Source of the DNA: an uncultured Duncaniella sp.
Lineage (GTDB): Bacteria > Bacteroidota > Bacteroidia > Bacteroidales > Muribaculaceae
DNA: 64,000 bases
Direction of reading: 5' to 3'
NCBI GenBank assembly: GCA_910589485.1
Contig: CAJUSW010000011.1
Span: forward strand, 1 to 64,000
Shown here: one piece after another, positions 1 through 7,598 of the stretch
How the letters are laid out: every line of letters begins with the position of its first letter
How positions within the stretch are numbered: the stretch's first letter is position 1
Notes under the pieces: model-generated
The model's input: only the letters and a program-made list of their open reading frames with translations
Told to the model about the DNA's origin: nothing
Database searches by the model: none
Position numbers and translations under genes: made by a program

Positions 1-54
1 AGCACCTGACTGTTAATCAGGGGGTCGTTGGTTCAAGCCCATCCTGAAGCGCCA
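1..54 (+). tRNA. tRNA-Asn (GTT), 5' end cut by window edge
   Basis: Bases 1-51 are identical to the 3' two thirds of the complete tRNA at 79-152, starting inside the D arm. The anticodon loop CTGTTAA gives GUU (Asn). The acceptor strand CTGAAGC is followed by discriminator G and an encoded CCA at 52-54. The missing 5' part lies before the window. Confidence 0.93.
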
Positions 55-78
55 AGCACAACATTTAAACACACTACT

Positions 79-152
79 GCTTCAGTAGCTCAGTTGGTTA
101 GAGCACCTGACTGTTAATCAGGGGGTCGTTGGTTCAAGCCCATCCTGAAGCG
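79..152 (+). tRNA. tRNA-Asn (GTT), second tandem copy
   Basis: A full cloverleaf can be drawn: acceptor GCTTCAG/CTGAAGC (7 bp), D arm closed by GCTC/GAGC, anticodon stem CCTGA/TCAGG around CTGTTAA (GUU, Asn), 5-nt variable loop, and T loop TTCAAGC. The T stem GTTGG/CCATC has one T-T mismatch, shared with the first copy. The discriminator G is followed by CAA, so the 3' CCA is not encoded here although the upstream copy has it; it would have to be added after transcription. A 24-bp spacer separates the two copies. Confidence 0.96.
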
Positions 153-157
153 CAAGC

Positions 158-189
158 ATCCTCTGCGAAGTGATTCGCGGAGGATTTTT
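158..189 (+). terminator. Rho-independent terminator of the tRNA-Asn operon
   Basis: A 12-bp stem (ATCCTCTGCGAA/TTCGCGGAGGAT, one G-T pair) with loop GTGA is followed by TTTTTG, a few bases after the second tRNA. Confidence 0.93.
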
Positions 190-240
190 GTATCCCACCA
201 TTTTGACCATAGATCTAAGGATTAAGTATAGAGGATTAAG

Positions 241-276
241 TATAGAGGGGAAAGTATAGAGTATAGTGATTAGATT
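241..276. repeat. Left arm of a 36-bp inverted repeat (partner 859-894)
   Basis: The reverse complement of this arm matches 859-894 with one mismatch over 36 bp. The core is TATAGAGGGGAAAGTATAGA. A shortened copy of the same core (CTATACTTTCCCCTCTATAT) recurs at about 4424-4442, so it is a dispersed motif. It lies in a non-coding zone (190-1004) made of low-complexity AT-rich repeats. Confidence 0.8.
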
Positions 277-283
277 TTTAGGA

Positions 284-363
284 GTCAGCGGATTTTCCGG
301 CTGGCAACGTGGGGGATCGGATATGAAGTTTTCGGTAGGTGGTAGACCATAGATCCAAAGATC
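284..363. repeat. Left arm of a long inverted repeat (partner 1983-2065)
   Basis: About 80 bp from GTCAGCGGATTTTCCGG to CCATAGATCCAAAGATC reappear in inverted orientation at 1983-2065 with a few mismatches and short indels. The two arms enclose the tandem repeats and the ORF at 1005-1769. The last part (agaccatagatccaaagatc) is also present in direct orientation at 2092-2113. Confidence 0.8.
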
Positions 364-426
364 AAAAATCTACTGATCCATTTTTCGGGGCGGCAACAGA
401 TTTTTCTGCCTACAAACGTCCCTCAG

Positions 427-656
427 GCCAACTACCCACCAAGCCACGAAGTGGCGATGTAATTGAATCCCACCACGAGAGCCAAATGCAAATATCCCGC
501 AGGGCCAACCACCTCCCAAGCCTCGAAGAGGCGATGAAATCGTAGCCCACCACGAGAGCCAAATGCAAATATCCCGCAGGCCTCCCACCCACCAAGCCTC
601 GAAGAGGCGATGAAATCGTAGCCCCACCACGAGCCTGACAAGCAAATCGCCCGTCA
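427..656. repeat. Three tandem 77-bp repeat units
   Basis: Units begin at 427, 504 and 581. Each carries CCAAGCC-N-CGAAG-N-GGCGATG followed by CCCACCACGAG; units 1 and 2 end in GCAAATATCCCGCAG. The centre of each unit is a small hairpin with a GAA loop: GCCAC/GTGGC in unit 1 and GCCTC/GAGGC in units 2 and 3. The paired change A-T to T-A keeps the stem, which points to selection on structure. No protein-coding frame is convincing here. Confidence 0.8.
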
Positions 657-739
657 GGGCAGATTTGCGCCGTCGGGCGAGGTGTGGGGAAAACGAAACG
701 CATACCCAAATGGGCGTCGAAGACGTCCTATAATTCCCC
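592..739. repeat. Structured dispersed repeat, copy 1
   Basis: About 148 bp closely matching 3559-3706. The core 622-689 can fold as an outer stem CCCCAC/GTGGGG, a middle stem CTGAC/GTCGG, and an inner arm GCAAATC-GCCC/GGGC-(A)-GATTTGC. It is followed by hairpin GGGCGTC-GAA-GACGTCC and ends CTATAATTCCCC. It overlaps the third 77-bp unit. It could be a non-autonomous mobile element or a non-coding RNA; the sequence cannot decide. Confidence 0.75.
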
Positions 740-858
740 TCGCCACCCTCCATAACCTCCTATATTCCATTAATATACCTCCCCCCCTAAAACTCCTCTT
801 GTTCTATGGTCTAAATCCAAAACCCTCTGGCCCTCTGGTCTAAACCCTCGGATCCAAC

Positions 859-894
859 AATCTAATCCCTATACTCTATACTTTCCCCTCTATA
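859..894. repeat. Right arm of the 36-bp inverted repeat (partner 241-276)
   Basis: Contains CTATACTCTATACTTTCCCC, the reverse complement of the left arm. Around it (830-930) are variants of CTCTGGTCTAAA and CCTCTATACTAAAA. The rest of 740-1004 shows no gene. Confidence 0.8.
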
Positions 895-1004
895 CTAAAA
901 AAACACCTCTATACTAAAAATCCTCTGGTCTAAAAATTCCCCACCCACAACACGACATTATCGCACCATATCCTCGGTAAAACCAACCTACCTTTGCCGG
1001 TGAT

Positions 1005-1769
1005 ATGAAACCAACGAGCCACAAGGTAACCCACCTGACAAAACGAATCCGGCGACCCGACATCTGGTGTCACCAATTCTCACGCTTTCTCGGCCGGGAA
1101 CTCTCCCCCGTCGAGAAATCCGTCATATCCCGGCTCGAACGTGCCCGCCGGCTCTCCCGCCCGCGCCCAATCGTAATCGTAGATCCCAAAGGCTACGACT
1201 CCACCGACCTCCTCCGCTCATATCTCGACTACCGACTCGCCACATCCCCCGAGGGCGCAACCGCACTCCTCTACCTATCCAAAGAAGGAAAAGAAAGAGA
1301 ATTCGGCAAAATGTATCCTGAATACACCGGCTACACCCGCCGTCAGGTAAAAACGTTGCACAAACGCATCCGTTACGCCTCCTACACCCGCCCCGACAGC
1401 GTCCGCGGTACCTCCCCCGCCTTCATGCTCCTGCTCAACGCCCAGGAATACAAAGGCTACTCCCCAATGCAACCCGACCCCGGGAAATTCCTCAGCCTCT
1501 GCTCCGCACTATTCCCATTATTGTGCGGCATAGGCTTTCTTGTCATACACATAAACGTCGACAGGGAACAGATCCCCGCCTTCTTCTACCTCGGCATGCA
1601 GGGCCACACCACACAGAGGCCCCCGAAACCCGAGCCCCCGGTCGAGACCGCCATACTCGTCCTCACCGACCCAACGTCCATCCTCCGCTGGAGCCTGCCC
1701 ACCCGCGAGGGCCCGCAAGGCCATCCCGCAGACGATGCACCAATCCCCCGACCACCCATACCCATCTAA
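1005..1769 (+). CDS. Hypothetical protein in a repeat zone
   Basis: A 254-residue open frame that I do not recognise. Residues 1-50 are basic (KRIRRP, RARRLSRPRP). Residues 56-150 look like a folded alpha/beta core (IVIVDPKGYDS, then RRQVKTLHKRIRYASYTRP). One hydrophobic segment follows at about 166-182, and the last 50 residues are proline-rich and low complexity. The order of hydrophobic strand, SYLDYRLATSP and VKTLHKRIRYASYT weakly recalls DNA-packaging ATPases, but there is no Walker A motif and NAQEY stands where a DE pair would be expected; this is a guess. No neighbour shares its strand within 500 bp, and inverted repeats surround it. It may be a decayed gene. Codon use is strongly C-rich. 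Confidence 0.5.
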   Translation: MKPTSHKVTHLTKRIRRPDIWCHQFSRFLGRELSPVEKSVISRLERARRLSRPRPIVIVDPKGYDSTDLLRSYLDYRLATSPEGATALLYLSKEGKEREFGKMYPEYTGYTRRQVKTLHKRIRYASYTRPDSVRGTSPAFMLLLNAQEYKGYSPMQPDPGKFLSLCSALFPLLCGIGFLVIHINVDREQIPAFFYLGMQGHTTQRPPKPEPPVETAILVLTDPTSILRWSLPTREGPQGHPADDAPIPRPPIPI

Positions 1770-1982
1770 GCGGAGAGCCGACCTCCGCCGTTCCATCCGG
1801 AACCAGCAATAAGGTTACAGAAAATAGTAGAGCTACAAAATCGATAGCTCATAAACCTATAAACTTCTAAACCTATAAACTCCCCCACTGATCGGCAAGA
1901 GCCCCTTGACATACTGCTACAATTATTACAAAACGAATGACTCCCACCCGTGACGGGCCGGAGCCATTATATCTATAAAAAA

Positions 1983-2065
1983 GATCTTTGGACCTCTGCT
2001 CTACCACCTACCGAAAACTTTATATCCGATCCCCCCCTCGTTGCCAACCGGAAAAATCCGCTGAC
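1983..2065. repeat. Right arm of the long inverted repeat (partner 284-363)
   Basis: Reads GATCTTTGGACC, then CTACCACCTACCGAAAACTT and on to AAAATCCGCTGAC, the inverse of 284-363. Upstream, at about 1852-1881, AAACCTATAAACT occurs twice in direct orientation. The gap 1770-2278 holds these repeats and further CTCTGGTCTAAA copies, but no gene that I can support. Confidence 0.8.
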
Positions 2066-2278
2066 CCGGTTTTTCGGGTTAGCAACGATAGTAGACCATA
2101 GATCCAAAGATCAAAAAATCCCCTACGCACCTTAAACCCTCTGGTTCTCTGGTCTAAAAAAACTGCTATACATTCTCCTTGAGCTAATAAATCACGCCAT
2201 TCCAAACATTATCGAATTTCACGGCGTTGAAATTTTTACAACATATCCCCGCTTTCCGGCATAAAAAATTTCCCTTTC

Positions 2279-3508
2279 ATGACCAACGACACCACACCAT
2301 CCACTGCCCCCGTCGCCCCATCCGACCATCGGGACTACATAATATTCATTATATTCATTGCCATCCTTGGATCATTCAGCTCCCTGGTCAACGACATGTA
2401 CCTCCCCGCCATCCCCCAGATGATGCGCCAATACCACACCACCCCCTCCATGACCCAGCTCGGTATCTCAGCCACCATGCTCGGTCTTGGCATAGGATCC
2501 GTGCTATGGGGATCGCTCAGTGACCGCTACGGTCGCCGGCGCATACTCCTCATCTCCCTGGCCATATTCGTGATAGGCACATTGTGTGCCATATTCTCCC
2601 CATCGATACAGCTTTTCGACGCCTCCCGCCTCATCCAGGGTATAGGCGCCGGTGGATCCATGGTTCTCAGCTACTCCATCCCTGCCGACCGCTATACCGG
2701 GCGTAACCTCGCCGTGATAATGTCCATTGTCGGGGCCCTCAACGGATTCGTCCCCGCCGGAGCACCGCTTGTCGGAGGCTTCATGACCGATGACATCGGC
2801 TGGAAAGGCATCTTCATCGTATTGCTCATCATAGGAGTGCTCATGTGGATATGGACCACACGCCGTCCCGAGAGCCTCCCGCCTTCACGTCGTCTACAGG
2901 CAACCGGACTGAAAAGCTACATCCACGCCTATTCCGGCCTTATGCACAACCGCCGGTTCATGACCTATGTCCTCACAAAGTCCATCGCCATCGGCCTCCT
3001 CTTCTCCTACATCTCCTCATCCCCTTTCATCATTCAGACTCATTACGGCGTCACCCCCTCCCACTTCGGCATGGTGCTCGGTGGCAACGCCTTCGCCCTC
3101 ATCATTGGCTCAATGATGGTAGCGCGGGCCAAGGTCATAAAGCATAGCCTCGTGTGTGGAGGCACCGTCATGTGCCTCGGAGCCATTGCCGAAGCCATCA
3201 TTCTATGGATCGACGGCGGAATCATCGCCTACGAGATAGCCATCATCCCTATGCTCTTCGGCTCAGGCATGGTGTTCGCCTCATCCAACTCCCTCGCCAT
3301 GGAGGAAGGCCGATCCGATGCCGGCTCAGCCTCAGCCATACTCAACGTCATCAAATACCTCTTTGCCGCCATCGTCACCCCTTTGGCCGGTCTGGGCGAC
3401 ATCATGCACAGCACCGCCATAGTATTCCTCGCCGTCGCAGCCATCTCAGCCCTCTTCATCATCGCCGTCTCCCGCCTCACCCCCATCCCCACTCTCCAAA
3501 AGCACTGA
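2279..3508 (+). CDS. MFS multidrug exporter, Bcr/CflA family
   Basis: A 409-residue, 12-segment inner-membrane major facilitator that should export drugs or small metabolites by proton antiport. TM1 ends in the family signature NDMYLPAIPQM (about 38-48). The loop after TM2 carries the MFS motif GSLSDRYGRRRIL (about 80-92), and GIGAGGSMV (about 122) matches the antiporter region of TM4. Length is normal for Bcr/CflA (about 400). The ATG at 2279 gives a short cytoplasmic N-terminus before TM1. It stands alone: repeats lie upstream and the structured repeat copy 2 begins about 50 bp downstream. The substrate cannot be read from sequence; the Bcr name (bicyclomycin) is a family label only. Confidence 0.88.
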   Translation: MTNDTTPSTAPVAPSDHRDYIIFIIFIAILGSFSSLVNDMYLPAIPQMMRQYHTTPSMTQLGISATMLGLGIGSVLWGSLSDRYGRRRILLISLAIFVIGTLCAIFSPSIQLFDASRLIQGIGAGGSMVLSYSIPADRYTGRNLAVIMSIVGALNGFVPAGAPLVGGFMTDDIGWKGIFIVLLIIGVLMWIWTTRRPESLPPSRRLQATGLKSYIHAYSGLMHNRRFMTYVLTKSIAIGLLFSYISSSPFIIQTHYGVTPSHFGMVLGGNAFALIIGSMMVARAKVIKHSLVCGGTVMCLGAIAEAIILWIDGGIIAYEIAIIPMLFGSGMVFASSNSLAMEEGRSDAGSASAILNVIKYLFAAIVTPLAGLGDIMHSTAIVFLAVAAISALFIIAVSRLTPIPTLQKH

Positions 3509-3558
3509 CCTCCCCCGCCCCATATCCCACCAAAACACCCCGCAGTCGCTCTTACACA

Positions 3559-3706
3559 CTAAGCCACGAAGTGGCGATGTAGTTATAGCCCCACCACGAG
3601 ACCGACAAGCAAATCGCCCGACAGGGCAAGATTTGCGCCGTCGGGCGAGGTGTGGGGAAAACGAATTATACGGTAGATCGGGCGTCGAAGACGTCCTATA
3701 ATTCCC
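3559..3706. repeat. Structured dispersed repeat, copy 2
   Basis: Second copy of the element at 592-739, in the same orientation. It opens with the GAA-loop hairpin GCCAC/GTGGC. The core 3589-3657 keeps CCCCAC/GTGGGG, CCGAC/GTCGG (CTGAC in copy 1, so a G-T pair becomes G-C) and GCAAATCGCCC/GGGC-AA-GATTTGC. It ends with GGGCGTCGAAGACGTCC and CTATAATTCCCC. Only the linker between 3661 and 3680 differs much. It sits between an exporter gene and a converging small membrane protein gene. Confidence 0.78.
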
Positions 3707-3801
3707 CGCGAGAACCGTGCTGTAACTATCTATACGTCACCGATATATCCTAACGTTAATCCCTATACTCCCCAACGCTTAATACATATTTCCTCGGATA
3801 T

Positions 3802-3843
3802 AAAAACGACTCTGATCCCCGGTATGGAGAAATCAGAGCCGTT
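3802..3843 (-). terminator. Terminator of the small membrane protein gene
   Basis: Read on the minus strand, a stem of about 11 bp (AACGGCTCTGAT/ATCAGAGTCGTT, one internal mismatch) is followed by TTTTTATA. It lies 26 bp after the stop codon at 3869. Confidence 0.85.
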
Positions 3844-3868
3844 GATTATCATAAAAGGCGCAGTCGGC

Positions 3869-4228
3869 CTAATCTCTGTTTGCCGTCATGGCCTTATACA
3901 CAAGACCCACTACGAGGATAACTTGTGCTACCGACCCAATGAGAGGTTTCAATTCAGGTTTAAAACCCATACTGAATAATGCAATGAACCACACCACGCC
4001 CATGGACATGTCCAACGCTTTGGTACCGCCCATCAGACCGGAAAATCCGATAGTCCGCACACATGTGAACAATGACACTAAAAAGACGCACAATAGTAAC
4101 GTAACAATCGATACTATAGCCCATGAGCCGGGATAACTTGCCGTCCACATAATAAGCGTCCATGCCAATGCGAATCCTGAAATGTTCACGGCATTCTTGC
4201 TTGACGCAACCGAAATAGAATTACTCAT
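3869..4228 (-). CDS. Small integral membrane protein, unknown function
   Basis: A 119-residue protein with four likely membrane segments (about 15-33, 37-55, 74-90 and 98-113) joined by short loops; the end KAMTANRD is polar. The loop at about 58-72 (TIGFSGLMGGTKALD) is glycine-rich. I do not recognise the family. It is monocistronic, with its own terminator at 3802-3843 and an AT-rich upstream region. The start MSNSISVASSKN fits a short cytoplasmic tail. No conserved catalytic motif is visible, so no function is proposed. Confidence 0.7.
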   Translation of the reverse strand: MSNSISVASSKNAVNISGFALAWTLIMWTASYPGSWAIVSIVTLLLCVFLVSLFTCVRTIGFSGLMGGTKALDMSMGVVWFIALFSMGFKPELKPLIGSVAQVILVVGLVYKAMTANRD

Positions 4229-4493
4229 ACTAAGACTGATTTATGAAAATGTGATAAAAAACTATGAAACTATTTTATAAATACTCAATAGAAACCAATC
4301 CACTATGGTATCCGTGAAATTTATAATCAATGCTACATCACAAAATTATAAATTTTAATAACAACTGCAAAATTTATTTCACATTTTCAATACATACCCT
4401 GCCAATATACCCTAAAATCTCTATACTTTCCCCTCTATATTATAAAAATGCTGGATAAATAAAAAATCCGTTGCTCCTTTCAACAAGGGACAC

Positions 4494-4651
4494 CGGACTA
4501 AAGCCAAAAGGCAATTTGTGATTCATAGTTGGTTCTCAACTATTCATCCAAATAATGTAGAGATTATATCATACTTACACAACACCATTTTTATCATTGG
4601 GCCGGCGTCGTCACGACGATTGCCATTGAAGTTGCCTTTTTCCTTAGTCCG
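4494..4651. other. Inverted-repeat structure, possible ncRNA or invertible segment
   Basis: CGGACTAA plus AAAAGGCAA (4494-4514) faces AAGGCAA and TTAGTCCG (reverse-complement arm 4632-4651). Inside are hairpins ATAGTTG-GTTCT-CAACTAT (about 4525-4543) and CGTCG-TCA-CGACG. TTAGT of the right arm can alternatively pair with ACTAA at about 4657-4661, which is followed by TTTT, a weak terminator-like alternative fold. This is the only notable structure in the 700-bp gap 4229-4925; no TAnnTTTG promoter was found inside. Confidence 0.45.
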
Positions 4652-4925
4652 TTAAAAACTAATTTTGGAATGCGTAAAATTTTTATCAGCCAAGGACGAA
4701 ACAACTATGGTGCGTTTCTTTCCAATACAAAATTAGATATTCTCAAAAAAACTGGCCTAACGATTTGATATTAATTAACTATTTTTAATAGTGCCCCGTG
4801 AACAATCTCCACTGCCTGATTTTTATTGCTTACTGCCCCTGATCGCTCTCGGAACCGATTGAAAACAACGGATGTAGCGAACAATGCCCCCTTGCCCGAT
4901 GTTGTTCAATAAAAAGCTTTACACA

Positions 4926-5963
4926 ATGAAATTTCGCTATTTATTTCCAATGATGGCGGCCCTTGCATTGGGCATGGGCCAGAGAGCCGAGGCATGTTCG
5001 AGGGTGCTGTACGTCGGTGATGACAACCTGCGCATCGTAGGTCGCTCACTTGACTGGAAAACCCCGATCCCCACCAACCTGTATGTATATCCGCGTGGCA
5101 TGGCCAAAATGGGCAATTCGCTCCCCGGATCAGTGACCTGGACCTCGAAATACGGAGCCGTCTATGCCGTGGGCTACGACGGTGGTGTCACCGAGGGTAT
5201 GAACGAAAAGGGCCTGGTGGTCAACGGACTATTCTGCAAAGGCACTGTATATGAGAACGACTCCACCAAGAACCGTCCCCCCATGTCGCTCGCCATGTTC
5301 CCCGCCTGGATCCTTGACATGTGCGCCACCACTCCCGAAGCAGTCGAGCTGATAGGGGCGCACAACTTCAATATCACAGGAGCCACATTCGACGGTGGCA
5401 CAGTGTCGGCGCTCCATTGGGGCATAACCGATGCCGAGGGCCGCTCGGCCATCATCGAGTTTGACCACGGTACCATAAAGATATATCAGGGCCAGGATAT
5501 GCCCGCAATGACCAACGATCCCACCTATCCCGAGATGAAAGCCATCGAGGCCTATTGGGAGAAGAAAGGGGGCACCCACACATTGCCCGGCACCGTCAGC
5601 AGCCCTGACCGTTACGTGAGAGCCGTGTTCTTCGACAAGAACGTAGAGAAGACCGGCGACGCGGCCTTAGGCGTATCCATCATCCGGTCGATACTTATGA
5701 ACGTCTCCGTCCCCTACACCTACACCGTGCAGGGCGAGGGCAACGTATCGTCCACCCAGTGGAGATCATTCTCCAACATCCGCGACCGCCTGTTCTATTT
5801 CGACGTGGTGACCAACCCCGGTCTCTTCTACATCGACCTCAAGAAGTGCGATCTCAGCAAGGGCGCATCAGTGATGAAGCTCGATGTGAGCAAGAGCCGC
5901 GACTATGTGGGCGATGTGACCGGCAGGCTCTACATGTCCACCCCCTTCACCCCCATGTTCTGA
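4926..5963 (+). CDS. Secreted choloylglycine hydrolase family protein (bile salt hydrolase/penicillin V acylase type)
   Basis: An N-terminal nucleophile amidase of 345 residues. The chosen start gives a signal peptide (about 1-23, ending QRAEA) that leaves Cys24 as the new N-terminus, as this family needs; an ATG at 4884 would spoil the signal peptide. Counting from that Cys, Arg is at 17 and Asp at 20 (GRSLDW), the usual pattern of bile salt hydrolases. Later motifs are VVNGLF, TNDPTY (the conserved Asn) and SPDRYVRA (the conserved Arg). The expected reaction is hydrolysis of the amide of taurine- or glycine-conjugated bile acids in the periplasm; penicillin V or N-acyl substrates are possible, because the two groups share these residues. 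It is followed by a strong terminator at 6029 and appears monocistronic. Confidence 0.88.
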   Translation: MKFRYLFPMMAALALGMGQRAEACSRVLYVGDDNLRIVGRSLDWKTPIPTNLYVYPRGMAKMGNSLPGSVTWTSKYGAVYAVGYDGGVTEGMNEKGLVVNGLFCKGTVYENDSTKNRPPMSLAMFPAWILDMCATTPEAVELIGAHNFNITGATFDGGTVSALHWGITDAEGRSAIIEFDHGTIKIYQGQDMPAMTNDPTYPEMKAIEAYWEKKGGTHTLPGTVSSPDRYVRAVFFDKNVEKTGDAALGVSIIRSILMNVSVPYTYTVQGEGNVSSTQWRSFSNIRDRLFYFDVVTNPGLFYIDLKKCDLSKGASVMKLDVSKSRDYVGDVTGRLYMSTPFTPMF

Positions 5964-6028
5964 TTCCCCACATTTATCAATCAATCGAGGGTGTGCCCGA
6001 ACAGCACTCCCTCAATATTAAATGCAGG

Positions 6029-6085
6029 CAAGAATCATTCAAGGCTCTCCGCGACGTGGAGGCCGTGAATGATTCTTGTGATTTT
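6029..6085 (+). terminator. Terminator after the choloylglycine hydrolase gene
   Basis: A long hairpin CAAGAATCATTCA ... GAATGATTCTTG, continued by GGC/GCC and CTCC/GGAG, is followed by TGATTTTG. It lies 65 bp after the stop codon. Confidence 0.85.
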
Positions 6086-6109
6086 GTGGTATGATCGGGG
6101 ATTTTTGAG

Positions 6110-6117
6110 TAATTTTG
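6110..6117 (+). promoter_or_regulatory. -7 promoter element of the MATE gene
   Basis: TAATTTTG matches the Bacteroides -7 consensus TAnnTTTG. TTTG at 6083-6086 is a possible -33 with a long 23-bp spacer. A start site near 6123 excludes the in-frame TTG at 6115 and supports the ATG at 6148. Confidence 0.65.
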
Positions 6118-6147
6118 CATCGATTTTCAAGAGTAGCTGATCACATT

Positions 6148-7524
6148 ATGGGTACAATAGCTAAGAAAGGCGGCCAGGTGGATATGATCCACGGACCATT
6201 GTTTGGCAAAATTCTCACATTCTCCATTCCACTGATAGCAAGCGGAATATTGCAGCAGTCGTTCAATGCGGTCGACGTGGCTGTGATAGGCCGCTATTCC
6301 ACTACCCAGGCCATCGCGGCAGTGGGTAGCAACGGCCCTATCATCAGTATTCTCGTCAACCTGTTTCTCGGCATCGCCGTGGGAGCCAACGCCGTCATAG
6401 CCACTTACCTCGGCCAGCGTCACAACGACGCCGTGAGGCGTTCGGTGGCCACTGTGGCCGTCATCTCGCTCGCTTCGGGTTTCCTCCTCATGGGACTTGG
6501 CTCATTGCTCGCGCGCCCCATTCTCGAACTGATGAGCGCGCCGGCCGATGTGATCGATCTTGCCGAGGAGTACCTCACCATCTTCTTCTGCGGAATGCCG
6601 TTCATGATGATCTACAACTTCGGATCGGCGATAATGCGAAGCGTGGGTGACACCAAACTGCCGTTCTATGCCCTCGTCGTGGGCACGGTGTGCAACCTCA
6701 TTCTCGATTGGCTCTTTGTGGCTGTGTTCGGACTCGGCGTCGCAGGCGTGGCCTGGGGCACAGTCATAGCCACCGGAGTCAATGCCGCGATAATCGTGTA
6801 CTTCCTCATGAGGGAACCTGACCCCATCACCCTCAAGCTCACGCGCTGGAAGGTCTCAGGCCCCGACCTCCGCAAGATGCTCAAGATAGGTGTCCCGGCC
6901 GGATTGCAGGGCATGGTGTTCTCCATTTCCAACCTCTTCATCCAGTCGGCCATCAACGGCTTCGGAGCCGATGCCATAGCCGGATCGGCCGCCGCGCTCA
7001 CCTACGAGGCTTATTGCTACTACATAGTGTCGGCCTTCTGTGCCGCCACCATCGCCTTTGCCGGACAGAACTACGGAGCCGGACAGCCGGCCCGGTGCAA
7101 GCGTGTGGTGCTGATCAGCATGTTCTACAGCATGGCCATATGCGGCGTGTGCAATATGCTCATCATATGGCAGGACAAGGCTTGCATAGGGCTATTCACC
7201 CACGATCCCGAAGTGATGCGCTACGCATCCATGAGGCTCCACACCGTGTTGCTGTTCCAGAGCCTTGCCAGCACCTACGAAATCTCGGGAGCCTACATGA
7301 GAGCGCTTGGCTACTCGTTGACCCCAATGTTGCTCACTGTGTTCGGTACATGTGTGCTCCGCCTCGGATGGGTGTCGATATTCGAGCGCTTCGGCCACAC
7401 TTTCCACAATCTGCTCATCATCTATCCCATCACCTGGAGCATCACCGGCACAGTGGTGATAATTGCCGCGCTCATCGTTCAGCACAAGGTGTTCAAGAAA
7501 AAGCCCCGCGCCGTCGAGGCGTGA
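6148..7524 (+). CDS. MATE family efflux transporter
   Basis: A 458-residue, 12-segment inner-membrane exporter of the multidrug and toxic compound extrusion family, driven by Na+ or H+. The N-terminus MIHGPLFGKILTFSIPLIAS and the segment LQQSFNAVDVAVIGRY are typical of the DinF-like branch. The second half repeats the fold from about residue 235 (LRKMLKIGVPAGLQGMVFSI), as expected for the internal duplication of MATE proteins. The C-terminus is basic (KKKPRAVEA). It has its own promoter at 6110 and converges on the RNase HI gene. The substrate is unknown; proximity to the bile salt hydrolase gene may be chance. Confidence 0.9.
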   Translation: MGTIAKKGGQVDMIHGPLFGKILTFSIPLIASGILQQSFNAVDVAVIGRYSTTQAIAAVGSNGPIISILVNLFLGIAVGANAVIATYLGQRHNDAVRRSVATVAVISLASGFLLMGLGSLLARPILELMSAPADVIDLAEEYLTIFFCGMPFMMIYNFGSAIMRSVGDTKLPFYALVVGTVCNLILDWLFVAVFGLGVAGVAWGTVIATGVNAAIIVYFLMREPDPITLKLTRWKVSGPDLRKMLKIGVPAGLQGMVFSISNLFIQSAINGFGADAIAGSAAALTYEAYCYYIVSAFCAATIAFAGQNYGAGQPARCKRVVLISMFYSMAICGVCNMLIIWQDKACIGLFTHDPEVMRYASMRLHTVLLFQSLASTYEISGAYMRALGYSLTPMLLTVFGTCVLRLGWVSIFERFGHTFHNLLIIYPITWSITGTVVIIAALIVQHKVFKKKPRAVEA

Positions 7525-7598
7525 GGCCGGTAGATTTACCGCTACGTCGATCGGTCGCTTATCTGATCCCTCGTAGCTGATTATTTCCATAAAAGTCA

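Noticed and set aside
427..656. Three evenly spaced 77-bp repeats as a CRISPR array
   Set aside because: The units are contiguous with no unique spacers, and no cas genes are nearby.
370..753. Minus-strand frames through the 77-bp repeats as genes
   Set aside because: They translate the tandem repeats into Gly/Trp-rich repeats, appear in more than one frame, and have no start context or homology pattern.
1005..1769. A prophage terminase gene
   Set aside because: No Walker A or clear Walker B motif, no other phage genes, and the resemblance rests on a few short segments; kept as hypothetical.
6115..6147. An earlier TTG start for the MATE transporter
   Set aside because: It lies inside the -7 promoter element TAATTTTG at 6110-6117; ATG at 6148 gives the normal N-terminus.
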